In this document: positions 39,439 through 48,162 of the stretch, in pieces
How the letters are laid out: every line of letters begins with the position of its first letter
Numbering within the stretch: position 1 is the first letter of the stretch
From: Duganella sp. Root336D2
GTDB lineage: Bacteria > Pseudomonadota > Gammaproteobacteria > Burkholderiales > Burkholderiaceae_D
Direction: 5' to 3'
NCBI RefSeq assembly: GCF_001425005.1
Contig: NZ_LMDB01000001.1
Location: 622,393 to 686,392, forward strand
DNA: 64,000 nucleotides
Translations under genes and position numbers: made by a program
Notes under the pieces: generated by a model
Told to the model about the DNA's origin: nothing
The model's input: the letters and a program-made list of their open reading frames with translations, nothing else
The model's database searches: none

Positions 39439-41775
39439 ATGCGTGTGTCGAAAGATAATTTCATGCTGCGACGCTCAGTAGCAGCGGTGATGATGACGCT
39501 TCCCGCCATTTATTCCCACCCTGCCCTGGCGCAAAGCGCCGGCGGTGAGAAAGCCGAAGGCGCGATGGACCGGGTTATCGTCACCGCCCGCAAGCGCGAA
39601 GAGCTGATCCAGGACGTACCGGGCGCCGTGACCGCATTGTCCGGCGCGCAGCTGGAAAAAAAGGCGCTGCCTGACATTACCGCGCTGACCGACATTGTGC
39701 CCAACACCACGCTCAAGGCTTCACGCGGCACCAACACCACCCTCACCGCCTTCATTCGCGGCATCGGCCAGCAAGACCCGGTGGCCGGCTACGAGCAAGG
39801 CGTAGGCATCTACCTCGATGACGTCTACCTGGCCCGCCCGCAAGGCGCGCTGACCGACATCTATGACCTGGAGCGTATCGAGGTCCTGCGCGGCCCGCAA
39901 GGCACCCTGTACGGACGCAACACCATTGGCGGCGCGGTCAAATACGTGACCCGCAAGCTGTCGCCCAACCCGACCTTTGAAATCAAGGGAGCGCTGGGCA
40001 ACCACAGCCAGCGCGACCTGGTGCTGAAGGGCAGCACCCCGCTCAGCGATATCCTGCGCGTCGGCGGCACGGTGGGTACCTTCAACCGCGACGGCTTCGG
40101 CAAAAACGTGATCAACGGCCGCGAGAACTACAACAAAGACGTCAACGCCGCCCGCATCAGCGCTGAACTGGTACCGAACAGCGACCTGTTTATCCGCCTC
40201 GCCGCCGATTACACCAAGGACGATTCAGAGCCGAAGCAAGGCTACCGCCTGCTGAACGGCCCGCCACCGGGCAATGAGGCGCCGCTGGCAGGCGCCTACG
40301 ACACGCGCGCCAACCTTTATAAAGTGAATGGCCATGAGCAGCAGGTCACCACAAAGGGCGCTTCGCTGACCATCGACTACAGCATCAACGCCGAAACGAT
40401 GTTCAAATCGGTGACCGCGCACCGCTCGTCCAAGTCGTATGCGCCGATTGATTTCGATTCCCTGAGCGCGCCACTGTGGGAAGCGCCCGCCATCTACAGC
40501 GACAAGCAGGACAGCCAGGAATTTCAGCTCACCTATAGCGGCTCCAAATGGCAAGGCGTGGCGGGCCTGTTCTACATGAAAACCAACGCTTTCAACGAAT
40601 TCGATGTGCTGTACAACGCCGCCGGCGGCCTGTCGCTGCTGACCCGCGACGATATCGACTCCAAAACCTGGGCCGTATATGCCGACGCCAGCTATAGCGT
40701 ATCGGACACCTTCAGCGTCAGCGCAGGCGGCCGCTGGACCGATGACGAGCGCGAAGCCGCCATTTTCAAGCGCACCTACCTCGGCCTGGCCGGTTCGCCC
40801 AACCTGGGCAACCCTGCAGCCGTGGGCCTGGCGCCGAACACGGACCTCGGCAAGGGCGAGTTGCGGCGCAAGGACAAGAAATTCACCCCGAAACTGGGCT
40901 TTGGCTGGAAGCTGTCGCCGGAACACAACGTGTACGGCACCTACCAGAGCGGCTTCAAAGGCGGCATGTTCGACCCGCGCATGGACCTGGCGGCAACCGG
41001 CGGCCCGAATACCCCGGCCTCGCTGGAGAAGCGCAAGGGTGTGAATCCGGAGGAGGTCGACTCGGTTGAACTGGGCCTGAAATCGTCGCTGAACGGCGGC
41101 CGCCTGCAGACCAATGCGGCCGTGTTCTATACCGACTACAAGAATGTGCAGATCCCCGGCTCGATCCCGACTTTCAATGCGCAAGGCCAGGTTAACGGCT
41201 TCGCCGGCACCCTGACCAACGCCGGCAAGGCCAAGCTCAAAGGCCTGGAACTGGAAGCGATTGCCCGCGTGACGGATGGTCTGTCGCTCAACGGCATGTT
41301 GAGCTACATCGATGCCGAGTACAAGGAATGGATGGTGGCCAGCGGGGCAACGCTGGTCAATGTGGCGAAAAGTGCGGAGTTCCAGAACACGCCGAAAAAG
41401 TCGGCCAACGTCGGCGCGACGTATGAATGGCCGGTCAGCCTGTTCGGCCGCGGCGGCACCATGAGCTTCAACAACAGCCTGTCCTACAAGGACAAGGTGT
41501 ACCAGGCCGAGATTGTCCGCCCGACCGGGATCGCATCGATGGACGCACTGGTAGCGCAAAACCTGATGCTGGCGCAAGGCGGCTTCACCTTGTGGGACGC
41601 CGGCCTGGTATGGACGAGTGCCGACCGCCGCCTGCAGATCGGCCTGCACGGCCGCAACCTGACGGATAAGCGCTACAAGGTCGCCGGCTATGCCTTCGGC
41701 GGATTCTTCAACACCGTTACAACGTATTACGGCGATCCACGCACCTACAAGCTGACCGCTTCGTACAAGTTCTAA
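39439..41775 (+). CDS. TonB-dependent outer-membrane receptor
   Basis: The 778-residue protein has a long signal peptide (to PALAQS), a TonB-box region near MDRVIVTARKRE, a plug domain (VPGAVTALSG, FIRGIGQQDPVAG, LRGPQGTLYGRNTIGGAVKY) and a 22-strand barrel ending in KLTASYKF with terminal phenylalanine. It would import a bulky substrate using TonB energy. The divergent alpha-galactosidase suggests an alpha-galactoside, although the family also takes siderophores. The ATG at 39439 has a GAGGAG ribosome site; the frame runs upstream into the regulatory region. It is followed after 66 bp by a LAL-type regulator. Confidence 0.93.
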   Translation: MRVSKDNFMLRRSVAAVMMTLPAIYSHPALAQSAGGEKAEGAMDRVIVTARKREELIQDVPGAVTALSGAQLEKKALPDITALTDIVPNTTLKASRGTNTTLTAFIRGIGQQDPVAGYEQGVGIYLDDVYLARPQGALTDIYDLERIEVLRGPQGTLYGRNTIGGAVKYVTRKLSPNPTFEIKGALGNHSQRDLVLKGSTPLSDILRVGGTVGTFNRDGFGKNVINGRENYNKDVNAARISAELVPNSDLFIRLAADYTKDDSEPKQGYRLLNGPPPGNEAPLAGAYDTRANLYKVNGHEQQVTTKGASLTIDYSINAETMFKSVTAHRSSKSYAPIDFDSLSAPLWEAPAIYSDKQDSQEFQLTYSGSKWQGVAGLFYMKTNAFNEFDVLYNAAGGLSLLTRDDIDSKTWAVYADASYSVSDTFSVSAGGRWTDDEREAAIFKRTYLGLAGSPNLGNPAAVGLAPNTDLGKGELRRKDKKFTPKLGFGWKLSPEHNVYGTYQSGFKGGMFDPRMDLAATGGPNTPASLEKRKGVNPEEVDSVELGLKSSLNGGRLQTNAAVFYTDYKNVQIPGSIPTFNAQGQVNGFAGTLTNAGKAKLKGLELEAIARVTDGLSLNGMLSYIDAEYKEWMVASGATLVNVAKSAEFQNTPKKSANVGATYEWPVSLFGRGGTMSFNNSLSYKDKVYQAEIVRPTGIASMDALVAQNLMLAQGGFTLWDAGLVWTSADRRLQIGLHGRNLTDKRYKVAGYAFGGFFNTVTTYYGDPRTYKLTASYKF

Positions 41776-41841
41776 CGCGCGTTACGATTGGTGAGAATCC
41801 TTTTGCGCTGACAGGAATATGATGGCAGTGAGGAGAGCCAG

Positions 41842-44490
41842 ATGCTGCTCGAGCGCGAAAGGCAATTGCAGGATTTGCAGCGGCTTGCCAGCCGCGTTAG
41901 CTCAGGTGCGGGCGGAATGGCCCTGGTGCTGGGTGAAGCCGGCATCGGCAAGTCTTCATTGCTGCAAGCCTTTGCTGCGCCGTTGAAGGGCGAGTTCTTC
42001 GTCCTGCAAGGCGCCTGCGAAGACCTGTCCACGCCGCGCGTGCTCGGCCCCTTGCGCGACTTCGCGCCTGCTTTGGGTGCGGACGTGGTGTCCACCATCG
42101 ATAACGCGGCCAGCCCCGATATCCTGATGCCTATGCTGCTGGGCCACCTGGCCGCCCAACCGCGGCCGGTGCTGGTGATGTGCGAGGATTTGCATTGGGC
42201 CGACCAGGCTACGCTGGACTTGCTCAAATACCTGGCCCGCCGCATCGCCGACCAGCACATCATGCTGTTGGCCAGCGCCCGCAATGACGAGCTGCCGCCC
42301 GACCACGCCTTCTGGCGCTGGGCCGGCGACCTGCCGCCAGCCAGCACCCAACGCCTCGACTTGCCGCCTTTGTCGCCCGACGCTGTCGCCACGCTGGCGC
42401 GCGACACCGATTGCGATCCCTGCGAGTTATACCGCGTCACCGGCGGCAACCCCTTCTTCCTCTCCGAACTGCTGACCGACTGCAGCCGTGATCCCGGCCA
42501 TTTGCCTGCCTCGGTACGCGACGCCGTCTGGGCACGCACATCCCGTCTGGAGGCTGAGGTGCGCACCGTGCTGGAACTGGTCAGCGTCAGTCCCGTGGCC
42601 CTGGAGGAGCGCCTGCTGGAAACCTTGCTGGGCGACGATGGACACGACGTGATCGACGCCAGCGTCGATAGCGGCTTGCTGCAGCGCGCCAGTCCCGGCC
42701 TGTTGTCGTTCCGCCACGAACTGGCGCGCCAGGCGGTGTTGAGCGGCCTGCGTCCCGGCGCCACGCGCGCCCTGCACAAGCGCTTGTGCAAGGCCTTGAC
42801 CGAACAGGCGCCGGCCCATGCGCGCATTGAACTGGCACGGCTGGTGCATCATGCGACCGGGGCCCAGGATGCGCACATGGTGCTGCAACTGGCGCCGCGT
42901 GCAGCCCGCCAGGCGGCACGGCTGGGCGCACATCGCCAGGCAGCGGCCCACCTGGCCAGCGCCCTGCAATTCGTCGACGCGGTAGGCTGGACCGGCGAAG
43001 CTGCCCAGCTTTACGAAGACTGGGCCTACGAAGCGGGCCTGCTGCGCATCGACGAGCGCCTGATTGAAGCACGGCAGAAAGCCATCGCCCTGTGGCAAAG
43101 CGTGGAGCGCCCGGACAAGGTCGGCTTGAACCTGCGCTGGCTGGCGCGCACCCACTGGTACCGCGGCGAAGCGAAAGAAGCCGAGCGCTATGGACTGGAG
43201 GCGATCCGCACGCTCGAGCAACTGCCAAACAGCAAAGAGCTGGCCATGGCCTACAGCATGCGTTCCCAGCACCAGCTGTTGCAGGACCATCCCGCATCGG
43301 CCATCGAGTGGGGCCGGCTGGCGCTGGAACTCGCGACGGCGCTCGATGACCATGACACCCGCGTCCATGCGCTGACCAATATCGGCAGCGCAAAACTGTT
43401 CCTGGGCGACGACAGCGGCCAGCAAGACCTGGCCGAGGGACTGCAATGCGCCCTGGAGCAGCACCTGCACGAACACGCGGCCCGCATTTACAGCAACTGG
43501 GTTGAATTTTCTGTCGTATTCAAGCAGTTTGCACTGGCCGAACGCCTGCTGGCCGAAGGATTGGCCTATCACTGCGAGCATGAGCTGGACGCCTGGGTGC
43601 ATTACCTGACGGGCTGGCAGGCGCAACTCCACCTCGACAAGGGCGAATTTGCCCAAGCCGCCGCGCTGGCACGGCAGGTGCTCGCCCTGCCCGACCTGAG
43701 CCTCGTGATGCGGCTGCCGGCATTGACGGTACTCGGGCGTACCCTGTCGCGCCAGGGCGGGCAGGATGCCGTGCGCTGCCTGCAGGAAGCACTGCAATGG
43801 GCGCGCGCCACGGGCGAATCGCAACGCTTGCTGCCGGTGCTGCTGGCCCTCACCGAAGCGGCCTGGCAAGTGCAGGACCTGGAGAGCTGCCGCCGCTGGC
43901 TGGGCGAAATCGGGCAATTCGACCTGTCCGGCGTCAACGCATGGGACCTGGCGGAAGTCGGTGCCTGGCGGCGCCGGGTGGCCGTGGCAGCCCGGCCAGA
44001 TGGCGAACAGGCTGCAGCAGCCCCGCCGCCGCGCGCCGCGGAGGCAGCCGGCAACGGCCAGGCCGCGTGCGACAACTGGCTGGCACTGGGACTGCCGTTC
44101 GAGGCGGCGCTTGCCCTGCTTGACCTGCCTGGCGATGCTGCCGCGCAGGCCATGCCCAAGGCCGTCGCGCTGCTGGAACAGATCGGCGCCGCGCCGGCAG
44201 CTGCGCTGGCGCGGCAGCGCGCCCGCGCCTGCGGCGCGCAAGCGCAGTTGCCCAAGTCGCGGCGCGGCCCGTATGCGGCGGCACGCGAACACCCGAGCGG
44301 CCTGACGCGCCGCGAAGCCCAGGTGCTGGAGCTGCTGCTCGATGGCCTCAGCAACCTCGAGATCGCCCAGCGCCTGTGCCGCTCCGAACGCACCGTCGAA
44401 CACCACGTTTCAACCCTGCTTGGCAAACTGGGCGCCACCACGCGCCTTGACCTGCTGCGCCGCTCGCCAGCCCCACTACATAAAATTTAG
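41842..44490 (+). CDS. Large ATP-binding LuxR-family regulator (LAL/MalT-like)
   Basis: The 882-residue protein begins with an AAA/STAND ATPase (Walker A GEAGIGKSS at 31-39; Walker B-like PVLVMCEDLHWADQ), has a helical TPR-rich middle and ends with a LuxR helix-turn-helix (about 815-875: GLTRREAQVLELLLDGLSN). MalT-like regulators of this length bind an inducer and ATP and then activate sugar or secondary-metabolite genes. It lies between the TonB receptor and the putative RiPP cassette, which begins 149 bp downstream; it could control either. Confidence 0.92.
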   Translation: MLLERERQLQDLQRLASRVSSGAGGMALVLGEAGIGKSSLLQAFAAPLKGEFFVLQGACEDLSTPRVLGPLRDFAPALGADVVSTIDNAASPDILMPMLLGHLAAQPRPVLVMCEDLHWADQATLDLLKYLARRIADQHIMLLASARNDELPPDHAFWRWAGDLPPASTQRLDLPPLSPDAVATLARDTDCDPCELYRVTGGNPFFLSELLTDCSRDPGHLPASVRDAVWARTSRLEAEVRTVLELVSVSPVALEERLLETLLGDDGHDVIDASVDSGLLQRASPGLLSFRHELARQAVLSGLRPGATRALHKRLCKALTEQAPAHARIELARLVHHATGAQDAHMVLQLAPRAARQAARLGAHRQAAAHLASALQFVDAVGWTGEAAQLYEDWAYEAGLLRIDERLIEARQKAIALWQSVERPDKVGLNLRWLARTHWYRGEAKEAERYGLEAIRTLEQLPNSKELAMAYSMRSQHQLLQDHPASAIEWGRLALELATALDDHDTRVHALTNIGSAKLFLGDDSGQQDLAEGLQCALEQHLHEHAARIYSNWVEFSVVFKQFALAERLLAEGLAYHCEHELDAWVHYLTGWQAQLHLDKGEFAQAAALARQVLALPDLSLVMRLPALTVLGRTLSRQGGQDAVRCLQEALQWARATGESQRLLPVLLALTEAAWQVQDLESCRRWLGEIGQFDLSGVNAWDLAEVGAWRRRVAVAARPDGEQAAAAPPPRAAEAAGNGQAACDNWLALGLPFEAALALLDLPGDAAAQAMPKAVALLEQIGAAPAAALARQRARACGAQAQLPKSRRGPYAAAREHPSGLTRREAQVLELLLDGLSNLEIAQRLCRSERTVEHHVSTLLGKLGATTRLDLLRRSPAPLHKI

Positions 44491-44639
44491 GTGCTGGCGC
44501 CCCGGAATCTGGGTGCCAGTACCAATTCGCCGCGCCGTCCCTGCGCCTAAAGTGACTTCCATGGAAAGCACGGGGCGCGGTCCATAGCCTGGTCCGAAGG
44601 GCCCGCCCCTCTTCAATACCGGACCGACTGGAGAACGTC

Positions 44640-44894
44640 ATGGAAGAGCTGCGCCACATCAATTCCAAGAAAAACCATATCAAAATCGTCGTCAGCGAAG
44701 GCAAGGTCACACTGGAAGAACTGCATAAGGCACTCGATATCGCCGTTGCCCAGATGGTGCCCAAGGGCGGTTGCAACTGCGGCCTGACGGGTTTCGACCT
44801 GACCTTCCTGCGCGGCGACCCGTCGATCGGCCGCGTGCTGCGCGAGGTGCCGCACATCGAAGGCGCGGTGCTGGAAAATGAATTCCGCGGCTGA
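44640..44894 (+). CDS. Putative RiPP precursor peptide with a Cys-Asn-Cys core
   Basis: The 84-residue product is charged and helical at first (MEELRHINSKKNHIKIVVSEG ... about 1-38), then has a short segment KGGCNCGLTGFDLTFLRG (residues 42-59) holding its only cysteines, C45 and C47, and a tail ending ENEFRG. It has no signal peptide or membrane helix. A GGAG ribosome site lies 8 bases before the ATG. It overlaps the DUF692/MNIO gene by 17 bp, and a partner-type gene follows, which is the order expected for a precursor. I recognise no characterised family. Alternatives are a small regulatory or metal-binding protein. Confidence 0.7.
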   Translation: MEELRHINSKKNHIKIVVSEGKVTLEELHKALDIAVAQMVPKGGCNCGLTGFDLTFLRGDPSIGRVLREVPHIEGAVLENEFRG

Positions 44895-45756
44895 ACTGCT
44901 TTCGCCTGCCCCACGCCCTGCCTTGGGCGTGGGCGTCAGCTACGAGGGGCGCGATCCGGCCTTGCTCGAGATGATGCTGCCGCACGTCGACATCATCGAA
45001 GTGACGCCGGAAACCATGTCGGTGGCCGACGGCGACAGGATTTCGCTGGACCAGGGCATCCTGGCGGAACTCAAAAATATCGACCGCGAGAAAACCATCG
45101 TGGTGCATGGGGTCAGCCTGTCCATCGGCTCGCATGACGGCTGGTCGCCGACCTACCTTCATTTACTGGATGAACTGATGGACCAGGTGCGGGTGCGCTG
45201 GCACAGCGAACACCTTGGCTACACGCGGGTCGACGGCGAACACCTCGGCATCATGCTGGCCATGCCGCGCACCGAGCAGGCCGCGGAGCTGGTGGCGCAA
45301 AGGGCCTGGTGCCTGCAGCAACGCTACGGCCTGCCCTTCCTGCTGGAGAACATCGTGCACGTGGTTCCCGACTGCCCTGCCGACTACAGCGATGCCGGCT
45401 TCCTGAACGCGGTTGCACGCGACAGCGGCTGTGGGCTGATCCTGGACGTGTACAACCTGGAATGCGATGAACATAACCACGCGCTCGATATCCACGCCTT
45501 CCTCGCGGAACTCGATGGCCGCCATGTGAAAGAGCTGCATGTCGCCTGCGGCGTGCAGCATAACGGCCTGATGCTGGACGTGCATTCGCGCCTGCCGCGC
45601 CCCTGCACCATGGACCTGGCGCAGCAGGTACTGCGCGAAGTGGCGACCGAGGCGGAGGTGATCGTGTACGAATTCATGCCGGAAGCCGTGCCCGGCCTGG
45701 GCAATGCGGCTATCGCAAACACCCTGCAGCATATGCGGCAACGAGAATGGAGGTAG
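44878..45756 (+). CDS. DUF692/MNIO-family multinuclear iron oxidase
   Basis: The 292-residue TIM-barrel protein belongs to the family of MbnB, TglH and ChrH, which use two or three iron ions to rearrange cysteine or other residues of a ribosomal peptide. Ligand-bearing motifs are kept: HGVSLSIGS (H77), WHSEHLGY (E111, H112), LLENIVHVV (E157), LILDVYNLECDEHNHALD (D190, N200, H201), ELHVACG (H221) and LDVHSRLP (D234, H236), and an acid in VYEFMPE (E265). Its start lies inside the end of the small cysteine peptide gene, so the two are translationally coupled. The predicted substrate is that peptide; the chemistry is unknown. Confidence 0.88.
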   Translation: MNSAAELLSPAPRPALGVGVSYEGRDPALLEMMLPHVDIIEVTPETMSVADGDRISLDQGILAELKNIDREKTIVVHGVSLSIGSHDGWSPTYLHLLDELMDQVRVRWHSEHLGYTRVDGEHLGIMLAMPRTEQAAELVAQRAWCLQQRYGLPFLLENIVHVVPDCPADYSDAGFLNAVARDSGCGLILDVYNLECDEHNHALDIHAFLAELDGRHVKELHVACGVQHNGLMLDVHSRLPRPCTMDLAQQVLREVATEAEVIVYEFMPEAVPGLGNAAIANTLQHMRQREWR

Positions 45757-45758
45757 AC

Positions 45759-46367
45759 ATGGACCTGGCCAGCCACCAGCGCATCCTGCTTGGCCTGATG
45801 CGCGCCACTTACCAGCCCGGCGCCGCCGACGCGCCCTATTACCACCGCATTGCAGGGTCACCGGACTTGCAGGAAGCGCGCGGCAACGTGCTCTTATGGC
45901 GCATCTATGTGCTGGAGCGCACTTGCGTGCTGACAGTCGAATTGCTGCGCCAGGCCGATTTGCTGGAAGACGCGCTGCAAGCTTTCATCCGGCAGGAAAA
46001 CATTTCGCCGTTCCGCGAATACCAGCCGCTGGCCTTCCTCGATTTCCTGGCCGGCCACGAAGACCCGCTGGTGGTGTCGGTATCCCGGTTCGAACTGGCC
46101 CTGATGAAGGTGCGCGAAGGAGATCCTTGCCGCTACATGGTGGACTGGAGCTACGACCCCGCACCGATCCTGCAAGCGCTGGCGCAGCGGGAGGCGCTGC
46201 CGGATCGGGCCGAGCCCGACCTGCACCGGACCGAGATCTCGGGCGAACTGCCTTACTTGTTCGAGATGAAAAGGCTGGCGCGCGATTCGGCGAACGAGCG
46301 AAGCAAATTCCACACGGCCCTGACGCGCGGCAGCCTGTACAAGTCGACCGGCGCCACCAGCCAGTAA
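45759..46367 (+). CDS. Probable partner protein of the MNIO enzyme (DUF2063/MbnC-like)
   Basis: The 202-residue protein has a helical N-terminus (HQRILLGLMRATYQPG), an ERTCVLTVELLRQ region, and EYQPLAFLDFLAGHEDPL followed by SRFELALMKVREG. That pattern (a FxxFL element then an RFExAL helix) resembles DUF2063 and MbnC partner proteins, which dock the precursor peptide to MNIO enzymes; similarity is weak. The ATG at 45759 is preferred over 45747 because GGAGG lies 5 bases upstream, inside the last codons of the MNIO gene. Its last 115 bases overlap the convergent LysR gene. Confidence 0.65.
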   Translation: MDLASHQRILLGLMRATYQPGAADAPYYHRIAGSPDLQEARGNVLLWRIYVLERTCVLTVELLRQADLLEDALQAFIRQENISPFREYQPLAFLDFLAGHEDPLVVSVSRFELALMKVREGDPCRYMVDWSYDPAPILQALAQREALPDRAEPDLHRTEISGELPYLFEMKRLARDSANERSKFHTALTRGSLYKSTGATSQ

Positions 46368-47155
46368 GCGCGCTCCACGAACACTTCGTCCTGCAGCACC
46401 GGCACCAGGCGGCCATCGGTCGCCATATACGGCGGCGCCATCATCAGGCCCAGGCCGGCGGCGGCGGCTTCGGCCTGCGCCAGCATGCCGGTGCAGCACA
46501 GGCGGCGGCGCGGATTCACGCCCAGTTCATCGAGGAAGTTCAGCTCGTTGCTGGCCAGCCGGTCCTGCACGTAGTCGACAAAGTCGTGCCCTGCCAGGTC
46601 GCTGCGCTTCAGGATCGGCGCGTGGCGCGCCAGGTAGTCGGGCGAACCGTACACATAGAGGCGGAAGGACGCCAGGCGCGTCACCATATAGCGCCCGGTG
46701 TTGGGCGCATCGAGCGTCACGCCAAGATCGGCCTCGCGGCTGGCCAGGTTGGCGAAGCGCGGCTGCACCAGCAGATCGACCGACAGCTCAGGATAGTCCT
46801 GCAGGAACTGCGCCAGCAGCGGCGTGATGAAGCGTACGCCCAGGGCTTCCGGCACGCCCAGGCGCACCACGCCGCGAATCGCGACTTCGGTGCCGGACAA
46901 CTGGCCTTGCGCGGCCAGCACCGCGCTTTCCATCGCCTCCGCATGCGGCAGCACCGCATGCCCCATCTCCGTCAGTTCATAGCCTTCGCGCGAGCGGTCG
47001 AACAGCGTGGTGCCCAACTGCTGTTCCAGGCGGTCGATGCGGCGCGAGACGGTGGTGTGCTCCACCTCCAGCCGGCGCGACGCCCCGGACAGGGTGCCGG
47101 AGCGCGCCAGCTCCAGGAAGAAGCGCAGGTCAGTCCATTCGGGCAGTGTTTTCAT
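46253..47155 (-). CDS. LysR-family transcriptional regulator
   Basis: The 300-residue protein has an N-terminal winged helix (DLRFFLELARSGTLSGASRRL, EHTTVSRRIDRLEQQLG) and a LysR effector-binding domain (GVVRLGVPEALG, PRFANLASREADLGV). Length is normal. It is divergent from the alpha/beta hydrolase operon across a 137-bp gap containing the 16-bp palindrome, so it probably controls itself and that operon. An identical palindrome before the TonB receptor suggests a wider regulon. Its 3' end overlaps the MNIO partner gene by 115 bp. Confidence 0.92.
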   Translation of the reverse strand: MKTLPEWTDLRFFLELARSGTLSGASRRLEVEHTTVSRRIDRLEQQLGTTLFDRSREGYELTEMGHAVLPHAEAMESAVLAAQGQLSGTEVAIRGVVRLGVPEALGVRFITPLLAQFLQDYPELSVDLLVQPRFANLASREADLGVTLDAPNTGRYMVTRLASFRLYVYGSPDYLARHAPILKRSDLAGHDFVDYVQDRLASNELNFLDELGVNPRRRLCCTGMLAQAEAAAAGLGLMMAPPYMATDGRLVPVLQDEVFVERAYWLVAPVDLYRLPRVRAVWNLLRSFAESRASLFISNK

Positions 47156-47195
47156 GCGGCCTATTGTGCATCATTTTCCCGCCCCGCAGTGCCGC

Positions 47196-47211
47196 TGTGC
47201 AAAATTGCACA
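47196..47211. promoter_or_regulatory. 16-bp palindromic operator candidate, copy 2
   Basis: TGTGCAAAATTGCACA occurs 40 bases before the LysR ATG and 81 bases before the alpha/beta hydrolase ATG. Related half-sites lie on both sides (TTGTGCATC at 47165-47173; CTTGCACACTGCAC at about 47254-47267). It is identical to the site at 39343-39358, so one regulator, probably this LysR protein, may act at both. Confidence 0.65.
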
Positions 47212-47292
47212 CACAGTGGGCGCCGCCTCCGGTTCCCGCCTTGATGCATTTCTTGCACACTGCACGCTCCTGCAACGCTGCCCACGAGGACT

Positions 47293-48159
47293 ATGTATTC
47301 CGAGATCAGCTACACCAGCGAAGACGGCCTGCGCCTGTATGCGCGCGACTACCCGGCCGCCAGCGGCCCTGCGCGCCTGCCCGTGATCTGCATCCACGGC
47401 CTGACGCGCAATTCCGCCGACTTCGAAGACGTCGCGCCGTGGATCGCGGCCCAGGGCCGGCGCGTGATCGCCGTCGACGTGCGCGGCCGGGGCAATTCCG
47501 AATACGATTCGCAGCCGGACCGCTACACGCCCGTGGTCTACGCCAACGACGTGGTCAAGCTGGCGCGCGACCTGGGCATCGAGCGCGCCGTATTCATCGG
47601 CACCTCGATGGGAGGCTTGATTACCATGACCCTGGCCTTGCGCAAATCGACCCTGATCGCAGCTGCGGTCCTGAACGACGTAGGCCCCACGCTGTCCGAA
47701 CGCGGCCTGTCGCGCATCCGGGGCTATACCGGCAAGGACGAACAGTTTACCGGCTGGCGGCAGGCGGCCGATTACATCAGCGGCATCAACGCGGTCGCCT
47801 TCCCCCACAATACCGCCCAGGAATGGGAGCGCTGGGCGCGCCGCGCCTTCCGCGAAGAGCGCGATGGCACGCTGGCCATGCGCTACGACCCGAATATCGC
47901 CGTGCCTATCCGCGCCAACAAACTGCGCTCCACGTCGATGGCTGCGCACTTCGCTTTCCGCCGGCTGGCGCGACGCCGCCCGACCATGCTGATTCGCGGC
48001 GCGCTGTCGGACCTGATCGAACCGGCGCAGGCCAATGCGATGCGCGCAGCAGCCCCGCGCATGCTGTATGCTGAGGTGCCCGGCGTCGGCCACGCGCCGA
48101 TGCTGTCCGAGCCCGCTGCGCAAGAAGCGCTGCGCAACTTCCTCGCCAGTGTGGACTGA
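47293..48159 (+). CDS. Alpha/beta hydrolase
   Basis: The 288-residue enzyme has the alpha/beta fold with oxyanion motif IHGLTRN, nucleophile serine in GTSMGGL, an acid in IRGALSDLIEP and the histidine in VGHAPML. It lacks a signal peptide, so it is cytoplasmic. It leads a six-gene operon with a complete branched-chain-type ABC transporter, so its substrate is probably an ester or related compound brought in by that transporter. A GAGG ribosome site precedes the ATG. It is divergent from the LysR gene. Confidence 0.9.
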   Translation: MYSEISYTSEDGLRLYARDYPAASGPARLPVICIHGLTRNSADFEDVAPWIAAQGRRVIAVDVRGRGNSEYDSQPDRYTPVVYANDVVKLARDLGIERAVFIGTSMGGLITMTLALRKSTLIAAAVLNDVGPTLSERGLSRIRGYTGKDEQFTGWRQAADYISGINAVAFPHNTAQEWERWARRAFREERDGTLAMRYDPNIAVPIRANKLRSTSMAAHFAFRRLARRRPTMLIRGALSDLIEPAQANAMRAAAPRMLYAEVPGVGHAPMLSEPAAQEALRNFLASVD

Positions 48160-48162
48160 TTG

